A stretch of 32,508 nt of DNA from Sporichthyaceae bacterium (GTDB lineage: Bacteria; Actinomycetota; Actinomycetes; Sporichthyales; Sporichthyaceae). The DNA is taken from assembly GCA_036493475.1 (NCBI GenBank), contig DASXPS010000062.1, positions 1 through 32,508 of the forward strand, read 5' to 3'. A model generated the notes under the pieces. The model was not told the origin of the DNA. It saw nothing but the letters and a program-made list of their open reading frames with translations, and did no database searches. The position numbers and the translations under genes were made by a program. This document shows positions 7,378 through 15,457 of this stretch, piece after piece. How positions within the stretch are numbered: position 1 is the stretch's first letter; the number at the start of each line of letters is the position of its first letter.

Positions 7378-8001
7378 ATGCAAGCCGCGTCTCGTCGCCC
7401 CAGATCCCGGCTGGCGCCCGAGGCACGCGAGTCGGAGATCCTGGCCGGCGCCCGGGCGGTGCTGCGCGAGGTCGGCTACGAGAAGTTCCAGCCCGCCGAG
7501 GTGGCGCGCCGGTGCGGGATCTCCGAGGGCCTCGTCTACCGGTACTTCCCCACCCGCAGCGACCTGTTGGGACGCGTCGCCGAGGACTGGTTGGCCGACG
7601 TGTTTGCCAACGAGCCGGACCTGGCCGCCTACACCCGCACCGAGGATGGCCTGCGCGAGGTCGTCGACTACGGGTTCCGGGTCATCCGCGCCGAACCCGC
7701 CCTGACCCGCTACATCTTGCTCGGACTGCGCGCCGCGCCAGAGTTCCGCGGCACTGCCGTGCATCGGCTCAACCGAAACATCACCCAACTGTGCATCCGG
7801 GTGCTGGAGTCGGGCGTCGCGAAGGGCGAGTACCGGGATGACGTTCCGGTCGCTGTGGTTCGGGACATGATCTTCGGCGTGATCGAACATCAGACCTGGG
7901 CCTACCTGCGTGGCGAGGGTGGGTTCCCGCCGCAGCAGGTGGCGGCCGGCATCGCCTCGGTCATTCACCACGGGATGCTCGCCCGACCGCGCAAGGGTTA
8001 G
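7378..8001 (+). CDS. TetR/AcrR family transcriptional regulator
   Basis: DNA-binding repressor-type protein of 207 residues. The N-terminal helix-turn-helix spans about residues 15-60, with AGARAVLREVGYEKFQPAEVARRCGISEGLVYRYFPTRSDLL in the expected TetR arrangement (written here only as its landmark: recognition helix near GISEGLVYRYF). The remaining C-terminal part is the ligand-binding and dimerisation domain and gives no ligand clue. The ATG at 7378 has no clear ribosome binding site, so a leaderless message is possible. A perfect palindrome at 7351-7365 is just upstream. The next gene (SnoaL-like, 8014) begins 12 bp after its stop and is probably co-transcribed. Confidence 0.88.
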   Translation: MQAASRRPRSRLAPEARESEILAGARAVLREVGYEKFQPAEVARRCGISEGLVYRYFPTRSDLLGRVAEDWLADVFANEPDLAAYTRTEDGLREVVDYGFRVIRAEPALTRYILLGLRAAPEFRGTAVHRLNRNITQLCIRVLESGVAKGEYRDDVPVAVVRDMIFGVIEHQTWAYLRGEGGFPPQQVAAGIASVIHHGMLARPRKG

Positions 8002-8013
8002 GTTGGGCTCGTC

Positions 8014-8382
8014 ATGGACCGTCATCCGCGTGCGCTCGCGCTCGCCGCGCTGGTCGCCGAGCGGGACCGGGAGCGGTTGGGCGGGGAGTTCAGCGAGGAC
8101 ATCCGGCTGCGCGCCATGTTGCCCGGTGGCCCGATCGAGGAGCACGGCCGCGAAACCGTCAGCAAGTGCTTCGCCGACTGGTTCGGCGAGTACACGACGG
8201 TCGTGCTGGACGATGCCGCCGGGGAGATGGTCGGGGACCGCTTGTTGGTGCACTATCGGCTGATTTTCGAGCCGGACACCGAGGAGCGCACGGTGGTGAC
8301 CCAGACCTGGGTGGGCACGGTGGCGCCCGACGGGACGCTCGGCCGGATCGACCTGGTGTGTTCGGGGTTCCGCAAGTTCTGA
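8014..8382 (+). CDS. Small SnoaL/NTF2-like protein
   Basis: Protein of 122 residues with features of an NTF2-like fold. A short helical head (LAALVAERDRERLGGEFSEDIRL) leads to a strand, then FADWFGEYTTVVLDDAAGEMVGD, and a C-terminal pair of strands containing TVVTQTWVGTVAPDG and RIDLVCSGFRKF. No catalytic residues can be assigned. It begins 12 bp after the TetR gene on the same strand, so the regulator and this protein probably form a two-gene unit responding to the same signal. It could be a ligand-binding or isomerase-like protein; the substrate is unknown. Confidence 0.68.
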   Translation: MDRHPRALALAALVAERDRERLGGEFSEDIRLRAMLPGGPIEEHGRETVSKCFADWFGEYTTVVLDDAAGEMVGDRLLVHYRLIFEPDTEERTVVTQTWVGTVAPDGTLGRIDLVCSGFRKF

Positions 8383-8399
8383 GCCCGCCACCGCATGTG

Positions 8400-9071
8400 T
8401 CAGCGGCGCTGTGAACGCCAACAGCTGCGCACCGCGTCCACCTCGTCCGGGTCGATCGGCGGTTCGGTCAGCGGGGTGAGCTCGGTGCGATCCGCGCGCA
8501 GTCCGTCGAGCACGATCGCCAGGTAGCGCCGCCACAGGTCGGGACGCACGTCGCGAGTGAACTCGGCGACGCCGGCGATCATGCGCAGCAGCATCGGGAA
8601 ATCGGTGGGCGCGGCGTCGGCGCGCAGGTGCCCGTCGGCCCGGGCGCGGGCGAAGATCTCGCTGACGATGGGCAGCATCCGTTCGCGGACCGCGGCGCGG
8701 CCACCGCTGTCCGGCCGGCAGATCAGTGCCTCGAACAGCCCCTGATCCCGGGCGACGACCTCGCCGACGGCCTCGACCAGCTGGGTCAGCGCGCTCCAGG
8801 AGTCGGGTTCGGCCAGTGCCTCGGAGGCCAGCGCGGCCACCGCGGCCAACCGGTCCTGGAACAGCGCCTCGACGAGTTCCTCGCGGTTGGCGAAGCGCCG
8901 GTACACGGTGCCGACGCCGAGGCCGGCGTGCGCGGCGATCTCGTCGAGGGTGACCTCCAGGCCGCGGGCGGCGAAGACCTCGGCGGCCGCGGCGAGGATC
9001 CGCTCGCGGTTGCGCGCGGCATCGGCCCGCAGCGGCTTCTCGACGGTCGTCGTCAGGTCCTCCGAACGCAT
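8400..9071 (-). CDS. TetR family repressor of the adjacent DHA2 exporter
   Basis: TetR-type regulator of 223 residues. The helix-turn-helix lies at about residues 20-65, with ILAAAAEVFAARGLEVTLDE and GLGVGTVYRRFANREEL as landmarks. The C-terminal domain resembles regulators of drug efflux (SWSALTQLVEAVGEVVARDQGLFEAL). It is divergently arranged with the multidrug exporter gene at 9192, and two matching palindromes lie between them, which is the classic layout for a ligand-released efflux repressor. The ATG at 9071 has no purine-rich site upstream (TCTCTCCCTC), so the transcript may be leaderless. Confidence 0.88.
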   Translation of the reverse strand: MRSEDLTTTVEKPLRADAARNRERILAAAAEVFAARGLEVTLDEIAAHAGLGVGTVYRRFANREELVEALFQDRLAAVAALASEALAEPDSWSALTQLVEAVGEVVARDQGLFEALICRPDSGGRAAVRERMLPIVSEIFARARADGHLRADAAPTDFPMLLRMIAGVAEFTRDVRPDLWRRYLAIVLDGLRADRTELTPLTEPPIDPDEVDAVRSCWRSQRR

Positions 9072-9089
9072 GAGGGAGAGAATAGCCGA

Positions 9090-9158
9090 AAAAGCGGAGA
9101 CGTCATCTCCGGTTCTGTGTTAGTGTCGTGTCGAACCGGAGGAATGACCTCCGCTTTT
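9090..9158. promoter_or_regulatory. Twin palindromic operators between TetR gene and DHA2 exporter
   Basis: Two 15-bp palindromes share the half-site GGAG: GGAGA-N5-TCTCC at 9096-9110 and GGAGG-N5-CCTCC at 9138-9152. Their centres (9103 and 9145) are exactly 42 bp apart, about four DNA turns, so a repressor would sit on the same face. The two are themselves arranged as a larger inverted repeat, AAAAGCGGAG at 9090-9099 against CTCCGCTTTT at 9149-9158. A -10-like TAGTGT at 9121-9126 lies between them, so binding would cover the exporter promoter. TetR binding is inferred from position. Confidence 0.72.
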
Positions 9159-9191
9159 GTCGTCGGAGGCTCGGCGACCAGGGAGACACAG

Positions 9192-10688
9192 ATGAACCAG
9201 ACGATCCCCAACCCCCGTCCGGCGGTTGAGGACCACGCGCACGCCCGCCGCTGGCTGGTGCTCGCCGTGCTCGGCGTCGCGCAGCTGATGGTGGTCCTCG
9301 ACGCGACGATCATGAATGTGGCGCTGCCCTCGGCGCAGCGGGCGCTCGGCTTCTCCGACACCGACCGGCAGTGGGTGGTTACCGCCTACGCGTTGAGCTT
9401 CGGCAGCCTGTTGCTGCTCGGCGGTCGGCTGGGCGACCTGTTCGGCCGGCGCGCCACGTTCCTGGCGGGCCTCGGCGGCTTCGCCGCTGCCTCCGCGGTG
9501 GGCGGGGCGGCGACGAACTTCGCGATGTTGGTCAGCGCCCGGGCCGCGCAGGGCGTGTTCGGTGCGCTGCTCGCACCGGCCGCGCTCGGCCTGCTGACCA
9601 CGACCTTCACCGACCCCCGGGAACGCGCCAAGGCATTCGGCATCTTCGGTGCGCTGGCCGGTACCGGCGGCGCGATCGGCCTGCTGCTGGGCGGCGCGCT
9701 GACCACGTACGTGTCGTGGCGGTGGGCGCTGTACATCAACCTGGGCTTCGCGGCGGTTGCCATCGCCGGCGTTATCGCACTGCTGCCCAAGTTCGCCCGC
9801 ACCGGCGCGGTTCGGCTGGACCTGTTCGGCACGCTCACCGGCTCGGCCGGCCTGTTCTCCTTGGTCTACGGGCTCTCGCACGCCGAGACCGGCGGCTGGG
9901 GCAACGGCGTCACGCTGGGCTTCCTGGCCACCGCCGCGGTGCTGCTGGTCATCTTCGGCCGGTCGCAGACCACCGCCGCGCACCCGCTGCTGCCGCCGCG
10001 GGTGGTGCTCGACCGCAACCGGGCCGGCTCGTACCTGGCCATGCTGGTGGCCGGCGTCGCGATGTTCGCGGTGTTCCTGTTCCTGACCTATTACCTGCAA
10101 GCCACCCTCGGCTTCTCCGCGATCCGCACCGGGGTGGCGTTCCTGCCCATGGTCGGCAGCCTCATCGCCACCGCCCAGGTCACCAGCCTGGTGCTGGTCC
10201 GGCAGGTCTCCGCCCGAGTGCTGGTGCCGATGGGCATGCTGATTGCGGCGCTGGGCATGACGGTGCTGGCGCAGATCAGCGTGAGCAGCGGCTACTCCGC
10301 GCACGTGCTGCCCGGCCTGATGGTGATGGGCATGGGCATCGGTCTGGTGTTCGCCACCGCCATGCAGACCGCCGTCGCCGGGATCGAGGCACGCGACGCG
10401 GGTGTCGCCTCCGCGATGGTCAACACCGTCCAGCAAATCGGTGGTTCGGTCGGTATCGCGCTGCTGGGCACCATCGCCGGGCATGCCGGCTCGGCGTACC
10501 TGACCGGCCGGGGCACCCCGACACCGGCCCTGCTGCAGGCCGCCGCCGTGCACTCGTACACGACGTCGTTCGGTTGGGCGGGGGGGATCCTCGCGGTGGG
10601 CGGACTGCTCGTCGGCGCGGTGCTGAGCCCGGGCCGAGCTGCGGTGCCCGCGCCGGCCGTCAATGCGGAACCGGTACTCGTGCACTGA
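9192..10688 (+). CDS. MFS multidrug exporter, DHA2 (14-helix) family
   Basis: Proton-driven drug efflux protein of 498 residues, EmrB/QacA type. The N-terminal motif LDATIMNVALP (D37) and the loop motif GGRLGDLFGRR at about 77-87 define a DHA2 member; hydrophobic segments continue to about residue 480, in line with 14 helices. The start is secure: AGGGAG at 9180-9185 precedes the ATG at 9192 by about 6 nt. It is divergent from a TetR gene, and twin operators lie between them, so export is probably induced by the regulator's ligand. The substrate cannot be told from the sequence. Confidence 0.92.
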   Translation: MNQTIPNPRPAVEDHAHARRWLVLAVLGVAQLMVVLDATIMNVALPSAQRALGFSDTDRQWVVTAYALSFGSLLLLGGRLGDLFGRRATFLAGLGGFAAASAVGGAATNFAMLVSARAAQGVFGALLAPAALGLLTTTFTDPRERAKAFGIFGALAGTGGAIGLLLGGALTTYVSWRWALYINLGFAAVAIAGVIALLPKFARTGAVRLDLFGTLTGSAGLFSLVYGLSHAETGGWGNGVTLGFLATAAVLLVIFGRSQTTAAHPLLPPRVVLDRNRAGSYLAMLVAGVAMFAVFLFLTYYLQATLGFSAIRTGVAFLPMVGSLIATAQVTSLVLVRQVSARVLVPMGMLIAALGMTVLAQISVSSGYSAHVLPGLMVMGMGIGLVFATAMQTAVAGIEARDAGVASAMVNTVQQIGGSVGIALLGTIAGHAGSAYLTGRGTPTPALLQAAAVHSYTTSFGWAGGILAVGGLLVGAVLSPGRAAVPAPAVNAEPVLVH

Positions 10689-10702
10689 GCCGCATCCACG
10701 TC

Positions 10703-10730
10703 ACGGCCCTCCGGTTCTCCGGGGGGCCGT
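10703..10730. terminator. Terminator-like hairpin between convergent exporter and phosphatase genes
   Basis: A 12-bp stem with one G-T pair: ACGGCCCTCCGG at 10703-10714 and CCGGGGGGCCGT at 10719-10730, with a TTCT loop. It sits 14 bp after the exporter stop and 6 bp beyond the stop of the convergent phosphatase gene, so it can serve both strands. A T-run is weak, as usual in high-GC actinobacteria. Confidence 0.72.
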
Positions 10731-10736
10731 TGTCGT

Positions 10737-11351
10737 TCAGGCGCTCGGCGCGACCCCGTCGGCGTTCCAGCTCAGTACTGCCGGCCAGTCGTGTTCGTGG
10801 CCGAGCACGCTCACCCGCGCGACGTCGAGTACCAGCGAGGCACCGAAGCTGACCGGCTGGCCGAGCCAGCGGGCGGCCAGCACCCGCAGGATGTGGGCGT
10901 GCGCGACCAGGGCGACGTCGCCATCGCGACGCAGCTCGCCGACGTCGGCGAGCAGCGCGTCCACCCGGGCGCCGACCCGGTCCGGGCTTTCGCCGCCGGG
11001 GGCGCCGTCGCGCCAGAGCACCCACGGTTGTTGCCCGGCTGCGGCGCGTTCGGCGTTCACGTCGGCGGTGGTGCGTCCTTCGAACTCGCCGTAGTCCCAC
11101 TCGGCGAGGCGGTCGTCGAGAATCGGGTCGGTCAGGCCGGCCAGCTCAGCGGTGCGGCGGGCCCGCAGCAACGGGCTGACCACGACGGCCGACGGGGACC
11201 AACCGGCCAGCCGGGAGCGCAGCGCGCTCGCCGCGGCCTCCCCGGCGGGGGTCAGCGGCAGGTCGGTGCCGCCGGTGTGTCGGTGGCTGCGGCTCCATTC
11301 GGTCTCGCCGTGACGCAACAGCACCAGTCGCCCACCGTTCGTTCCCACCAC
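10737..11351 (-). CDS. Histidine phosphatase superfamily protein (phosphoglycerate mutase-like)
   Basis: Protein of 204 residues of the branch-1 histidine phosphatases. The phospho-acceptor motif is LLRHGETEW with H14, followed by the conserved SPLLRARRTAEL segment, the acidic EWDYGEFEG element and the second catalytic His in LVAHAHILRVLAARWL. Members include broad phosphatases, cofactor-dependent mutases and adenosylcobalamin/alpha-ribazole phosphatases; nothing here decides among them. It starts at one of two successive GTG codons (11351 or 11348) without a clear ribosome binding site. It is convergent with the exporter and divergent from the M1 peptidase gene. Confidence 0.88.
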   Translation of the reverse strand: MVGTNGGRLVLLRHGETEWSRSHRHTGGTDLPLTPAGEAAASALRSRLAGWSPSAVVVSPLLRARRTAELAGLTDPILDDRLAEWDYGEFEGRTTADVNAERAAAGQQPWVLWRDGAPGGESPDRVGARVDALLADVGELRRDGDVALVAHAHILRVLAARWLGQPVSFGASLVLDVARVSVLGHEHDWPAVLSWNADGVAPSA

Positions 11352-11424
11352 ACCATCTTGGCGGGTCAGGACACTCCGAACATGGCCCGGAAGGCATGAT
11401 CATCCTGGGCGATCGGGGGGTCGG

Positions 11425-12930
11425 ATGCGGATGCGCGGAGCGGCGGCGCTGAGCGCAATGCTGCTGACGGTCGCGGTGGCGCCGCCGGCGGGGGCGGCAG
11501 GCCCGCTCGCCATCGGCGCGGCCGGCCTGGGCGATCCGGTGTTCCCGACCCTGGGCAACGGCGGGTACGACGTGCAGCGGTACGCGCTGGACGTGACGTA
11601 CGACGCGTTGCCGCGGACCCTGCACGGCACCGTGCGGATCCAGGCGCGCACCACCCAACCGCTGCAGCGCTTCTTCCTGGACGCCGCCGGTCTGGACATC
11701 GCCGCGGTGCGGGTGGACAACGTGCCTGCCGCCTTCGTGACGCTGCCCGAGAAGCTGCAGATCGACCAGGCGACGCCGCTGGGCGCCGGTCGGGCGATGA
11801 ACGTCGAAATTCGCTACAGCACCGATCCCCGGCGCCTTCCGCAGCCGACCGGTGGGTTCGTGCCGACCCTTGACGGGTTCGCGACCGCCGCGCAACCCGC
11901 GGCCGCGCACACCGTGTTCCCGTGCAACGACCATCCGTCGGACAAGGCGGTGTTCAGCTTCCGGGTCACCGCGCCGCCGGGTGAGTTGGGGGTGGCCAAC
12001 GGGGTGCGCACGCACCTGGTCACCAACTCCGACGGCACCACCACGGCGAGCTACGACCCGCCGGAACCGATGGCCACCGAACTCGTGCAACTGGCCGTGG
12101 GTACCTACGCGGTGCTCGACCACGGGATGCACAACGGGGTCCGGTGGCGCGACGTGGTGCCGACGGTTCGGCTGCCCCTGCTGCTGCCCGCCCTATATCT
12201 GACGGGACATCAGTTGGACTGGCTCACCGCGCGCTTGGGTCCGTTCCCGTTCTCCGCCTACGGACTGCTGCCGGTGGACAGCGACGACACGGAACCGTTC
12301 GAGTTCACCGGCCTGGAGACACAATCGCTCACCCTCTACCGGCCCGGATTCCTGACCCAGCCCGAGGACAAGATCGGTGGGCACATGACGCACGAGCTGA
12401 CGCACAGTTGGTTCGGCGACAGCGTCACCCCGCGCACCTGGGCCGACCTGTGGTTGAACGAGGGTCATGCCGAGTATTACGCGCTGAACTACCGGTACGC
12501 GCAGGGCTGGACGGACACCAAGGGCTTCACCCGCTTCGACGACCGGATGCGCTGGACGTACGCGCAGGGCAATATCTGGCGGGCGAGTTCGGGGCCGGTG
12601 GCGCAACCGACCGCGGACACGCTGTTCGACAATGAGCGCTACACCGGCGGCACTTTGGTGCTGTATGCGCTGGCGCAACGGGTCGGCATGCCGGTCTTCG
12701 ATCGCATCGAGCGGACCTTCCTCGCCGCGTTTCGCTACGGCAATGCGAGCACGGCGGACTACATCAGCACCGCGGTCGCGGTGTCCGGCGACCCGACCGT
12801 GGCAGCGTTCCTGCGGGAGTGGCTCTACGGGGCGAGCACCCCGCCGATGCCCGGCCATCCGGACTGGACCGTGGACCCCGTGCCGCCATCGCCAGCGCCA
12901 CCCGGCCCGCAGAGCGATCGCCTGGACTGA
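11425..12930 (+). CDS. Secreted M1-family zinc metallopeptidase
   Basis: Exported aminopeptidase-like protein of 501 residues. A signal peptide covers about residues 1-24 (cleavage near PPAGA). The gluzincin signature is complete: H323-E-L-T-H327, then E346 in WLNEGHAEYY after 18 intervening residues, as in M1 enzymes. Y406 in NERYTGG is the likely transition-state Tyr. The exopeptidase GxMEN motif is replaced by G296-L-E298-T-Q. The protein ends soon after the catalytic domain with a Pro-rich tail, so it lacks the large C-terminal helical domain of longer M1 enzymes. GGGGGG at 11415-11420 precedes the ATG; the ATG at 11431 is an alternative start. Confidence 0.9.
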   Translation: MRMRGAAALSAMLLTVAVAPPAGAAGPLAIGAAGLGDPVFPTLGNGGYDVQRYALDVTYDALPRTLHGTVRIQARTTQPLQRFFLDAAGLDIAAVRVDNVPAAFVTLPEKLQIDQATPLGAGRAMNVEIRYSTDPRRLPQPTGGFVPTLDGFATAAQPAAAHTVFPCNDHPSDKAVFSFRVTAPPGELGVANGVRTHLVTNSDGTTTASYDPPEPMATELVQLAVGTYAVLDHGMHNGVRWRDVVPTVRLPLLLPALYLTGHQLDWLTARLGPFPFSAYGLLPVDSDDTEPFEFTGLETQSLTLYRPGFLTQPEDKIGGHMTHELTHSWFGDSVTPRTWADLWLNEGHAEYYALNYRYAQGWTDTKGFTRFDDRMRWTYAQGNIWRASSGPVAQPTADTLFDNERYTGGTLVLYALAQRVGMPVFDRIERTFLAAFRYGNASTADYISTAVAVSGDPTVAAFLREWLYGASTPPMPGHPDWTVDPVPPSPAPPGPQSDRLD

Positions 12931-12987
12931 TGTCAGTCGCCTCGACCACCAAATCGGCGCGTGTCGTGGTCGAGGCGGATGACGTCA
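12928..12987. terminator. Long inverted repeat, probable bidirectional terminator
   Basis: Two 22-nt arms (12928-12949 and 12966-12987) pair with three mismatches around a 16-nt loop. The 12-bp core CGCCTCGACCAC/GTGGTCGAGGCG is perfect. It starts within the stop codon of the M1 peptidase gene and lies just before the stop of the convergent MDMPI-type gene, so it probably ends both transcripts. Confidence 0.72.
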
Positions 12988-13001
12988 GCCTGGGCCACTG
13001 G

Positions 13002-13775
13002 TCAGTAGCCGCTGAGGAGGGTGCGCAGGTTGCGGAGTTCCTCGGGCCCCGCATCGCTGTGCCAGCGGGTGAAATCGGCGGGCCGGCGGCCCCACAGGAA
13101 CAGCGTGCGCACCGCCGGGTCGCTGGAGATGGTGGCCGGTCCCTCGGGCTTGGCCAGCGTGATGGTGGTGCCCTCGCTGCCGGCGGTGACCACGACGTCA
13201 TCGCTGCCCGGGGCGCGCAATCGACCCTCGATGCGTTGTCCCGCGGCAAGGTCGAGGGCGGCCGCGCCGCGCTTGAGCAGTGGTTGGCCGACGAGTTGCA
13301 CGGTGTGCGTGGTCATCCACGGCTCGGCCAGCGCCCGGACGGCGGTGCTGTCGTCACCGGCCAGGTCCCAGCGGTGCAGCACGAGTTCTTCGCGCATGTG
13401 CTCGGCGAAGAACGCGGGCGTCACGATGCGTCCGGTCCAGCTGATCTGCTCGTCGGGCGACAGGGCGTTCTCCCCGGATTGGGCGACCTCGGCGAGCCGT
13501 TCGCAGCGGTCGGCGAACGCGGCCCACAGGTCGGTGTCGCCCAGTGCCCGGATTGGCCCCTCGCGTTCGGTGAAGCCGCGGGTCGTCACCGGGCTGCCGG
13601 CCAGATGCGCGGCCAGTACCCGGGCCATCTCCTCGGCATTGCCGGTCTGGTGGACCAGGATGTCGCGGGTGGTCCAGGCCTCGCACCAGGTGCCCGCGTC
13701 CGGGCGGCGCGATTGCACGGCGTGAACGAAGGCGTCGAGCTCGGGGAGGACTTCGTGCACTGCTGTGGTCATCAT
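13002..13775 (-). CDS. Mycothiol-dependent maleylpyruvate isomerase-type (MDMPI/DinB-like) protein
   Basis: Protein of 257 residues of the DinB-like metalloenzyme superfamily, mycothiol-dependent branch. The N-terminal four-helix domain carries the expected ligand triad: H42 in DILVHQTGN, and E130 and H134 in REELVLHRWDL. A C-terminal SCP2-like/MDMPI_C region covers about residues 175-255. Such proteins use mycothiol as thiol cofactor for isomerisation or transfer, which fits an actinobacterial host; the substrate is unknown. Starts at 13775, 13772 and 13811 are possible; 13811 would fall inside a palindrome, so 13775 is preferred. It follows the GMC oxidoreductase gene by 52 bp on the same strand. 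Confidence 0.82.
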   Translation of the reverse strand: MMTTAVHEVLPELDAFVHAVQSRRPDAGTWCEAWTTRDILVHQTGNAEEMARVLAAHLAGSPVTTRGFTEREGPIRALGDTDLWAAFADRCERLAEVAQSGENALSPDEQISWTGRIVTPAFFAEHMREELVLHRWDLAGDDSTAVRALAEPWMTTHTVQLVGQPLLKRGAAALDLAAGQRIEGRLRAPGSDDVVVTAGSEGTTITLAKPEGPATISSDPAVRTLFLWGRRPADFTRWHSDAGPEELRNLRTLLSGY

Positions 13776-13808
13776 GACCGGCCCATACCCCCGGCAGGGT
13801 CGAGAATG

Positions 13809-13842
13809 CATGACGGTCCGTCATGTTTCATGCTGAGCATGA
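13809..13842. promoter_or_regulatory. Two adjacent perfect palindromes at the GMC-MDMPI junction
   Basis: CATGACGG-T-CCGTCATG at 13809-13825 is a perfect 17-bp palindrome, and TCATGCT-G-AGCATGA at 13828-13842 is a perfect 15-bp one that begins at the GMC stop codon. One-nucleotide centres make hairpin terminators unlikely; protein binding, perhaps by the TetR regulator encoded upstream, is a better fit. This is inferred. Confidence 0.55.
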
Positions 13843-15366
13843 TCTCCCGGGTACGGATGTGCTTTGCCGGTCGGCGAGTTTGAGCGACAGCCGTTCGGCG
13901 ATCGCCACGGTGGTCAGGTGGGTGTTGGCCCTGGGCAGATCGGGCATGACCGAGGCGTCGCAGACGCGTAGCCCCGGATAACCGATTACCTGGCAGTCGG
14001 TGTCGACCACCGCGGCGGGTTCGCCGACTCGGCCCATCCGGCAGGTGCCGACCGCGTGCACGTAGTCGCTGACGGTGCGCATCAGCCAGGCGTCGATCGC
14101 GGCATCGCTGTCCAGCTGATCCAGCGGGGTGTCGGCGGCCAGTGCGCCGCGGGTGATGGCCGCGACCTCCGGGTGCCGGATGAGCTCGATGATCCGGCGC
14201 ACCGCGTCGCGCAGCCGGATCAGATCGCGTTCATCGGCCAGCAGGTTGAAATCCACGATCGGGTCCTCGTCGGCCCGGCCGGAGCGCAGGCGCACGGTGC
14301 CCCGGGAGAACACCCGCATCACGGCGCCCAAGATCCGTCCGCCGGTGCGGGGCTCCCCGGTCGGGCTGACCCCGTCGAACCAGACGATCTGCATGTCGTT
14401 GGGGCCGGCCCCGGCCAACTCCGAGGAGTAGCGCAACATCGCGTTGAACACGAGGCTGTCCGTGCTCGGCATCTGCCCCGACTCGGTGAGCTCGAGTTCG
14501 AACCCGGCGGTGGCCGCGTGCTCGATGAGGTTCGCGCCGCCCGCCAGTCCGTCGTCCACGCCGATCCCGGAGCGGAGCAGGATCGCCGGGGAGTGGATCG
14601 CGCCCGCGCTGACGATCACCTGCCCGGCCTCGATCTCGGCGCCGGTCTCGGTGCGCACGCCGACCGCGCGGCGGCCGTTGAGCAGCACCCGGTCCACCAA
14701 CGTGTCCCCGCGGACGCCGAGATTGGCCCGGGCCCGGGCCGGCTCCAGATAGGCGTCGTTGGTGGAGACCCGCCGGCCGTCACGCACGGTCAGTGCCGAG
14801 CGGCTGACCCCGGTGCTGTCCGGTGCGTGGTAGTCGTCGCAGCTCGGGTGGCCGAGCCCGCTCAGTGCCGCCCGAAGCCCCCGGCTCAGTGGCGGGAGGG
14901 AATCGACCGGCGGGCGCCAGAGCGGGATCGGCCCCCCTTTGCCGTGCCGGCCGTCGCCGCCGTAGTCGGCGTCGTCCTCCGCGGTGAGGAACGCGGCGAG
15001 CATCTCCGGCCAACCCCAGCCGTCGCAGCCGAACTCCGCTGCCCAGCGCTGGTAGTCGTCCGGGGTGCCGCGGATGGCGCAGGTCGCGTTGACCGCGGAG
15101 GATCCGCCCACGCCCCGGCCGCGCACGTACAACGCCTCGGGCTGCCCCGGCGCGCGGGTGGCCACCAGTCGCTCCCAGATCCGCCCGGGTTCGCCCACGG
15201 CGTCGAAGACGTTGGCCGAGCGCACCCGAGGGGGTGTGCCCGCGGCGTCGTGATCAGGGCCGGCCTCCAGCAACAACACCCGGTGCCCGGGATCCTCGGA
15301 CAGCCGCGCGGCCAGCACCGCGCCGGCCGATCCGGCGCCCACCACCACCGTGTCGAAGCGCTCCAT
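13828..15366 (-). CDS. GMC family FAD-dependent oxidoreductase
   Basis: Flavoprotein alcohol oxidase or dehydrogenase of the glucose-methanol-choline family, 512 residues. The FAD-binding GAGSAG motif is at residues 10-15, with the ribose-binding Glu in LLLEAGP, and PROSITE-like GMC signature 1 follows in RGRGVGGSSAVN. Signature 2 is in SAGAIHSPAILLRSG. The C-terminal substrate domain carries the active-site His in DYVHAVGTCRMG and the Asn-His pair in RANTHLTTVAIAE. The start is firm: GAGGAGG lies about 6 nt before the ATG at 15366. It lies downstream of a TetR gene and upstream of an MDMPI-type gene, and all three read leftward, suggesting one oxidative pathway. The substrate is unknown. Confidence 0.9.
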   Translation of the reverse strand: MERFDTVVVGAGSAGAVLAARLSEDPGHRVLLLEAGPDHDAAGTPPRVRSANVFDAVGEPGRIWERLVATRAPGQPEALYVRGRGVGGSSAVNATCAIRGTPDDYQRWAAEFGCDGWGWPEMLAAFLTAEDDADYGGDGRHGKGGPIPLWRPPVDSLPPLSRGLRAALSGLGHPSCDDYHAPDSTGVSRSALTVRDGRRVSTNDAYLEPARARANLGVRGDTLVDRVLLNGRRAVGVRTETGAEIEAGQVIVSAGAIHSPAILLRSGIGVDDGLAGGANLIEHAATAGFELELTESGQMPSTDSLVFNAMLRYSSELAGAGPNDMQIVWFDGVSPTGEPRTGGRILGAVMRVFSRGTVRLRSGRADEDPIVDFNLLADERDLIRLRDAVRRIIELIRHPEVAAITRGALAADTPLDQLDSDAAIDAWLMRTVSDYVHAVGTCRMGRVGEPAAVVDTDCQVIGYPGLRVCDASVMPDLPRANTHLTTVAIAERLSLKLADRQSTSVPGRSCSA

Positions 15367-15457
15367 GTCGCCTCCTCGGCCGCGGGCACGTCGGCAGAGC
15401 GCGGCCTACGGTGCCTGTCCTGTCGCACCGGCGTACGCGCGGCCAGAGCGTCGGGGC

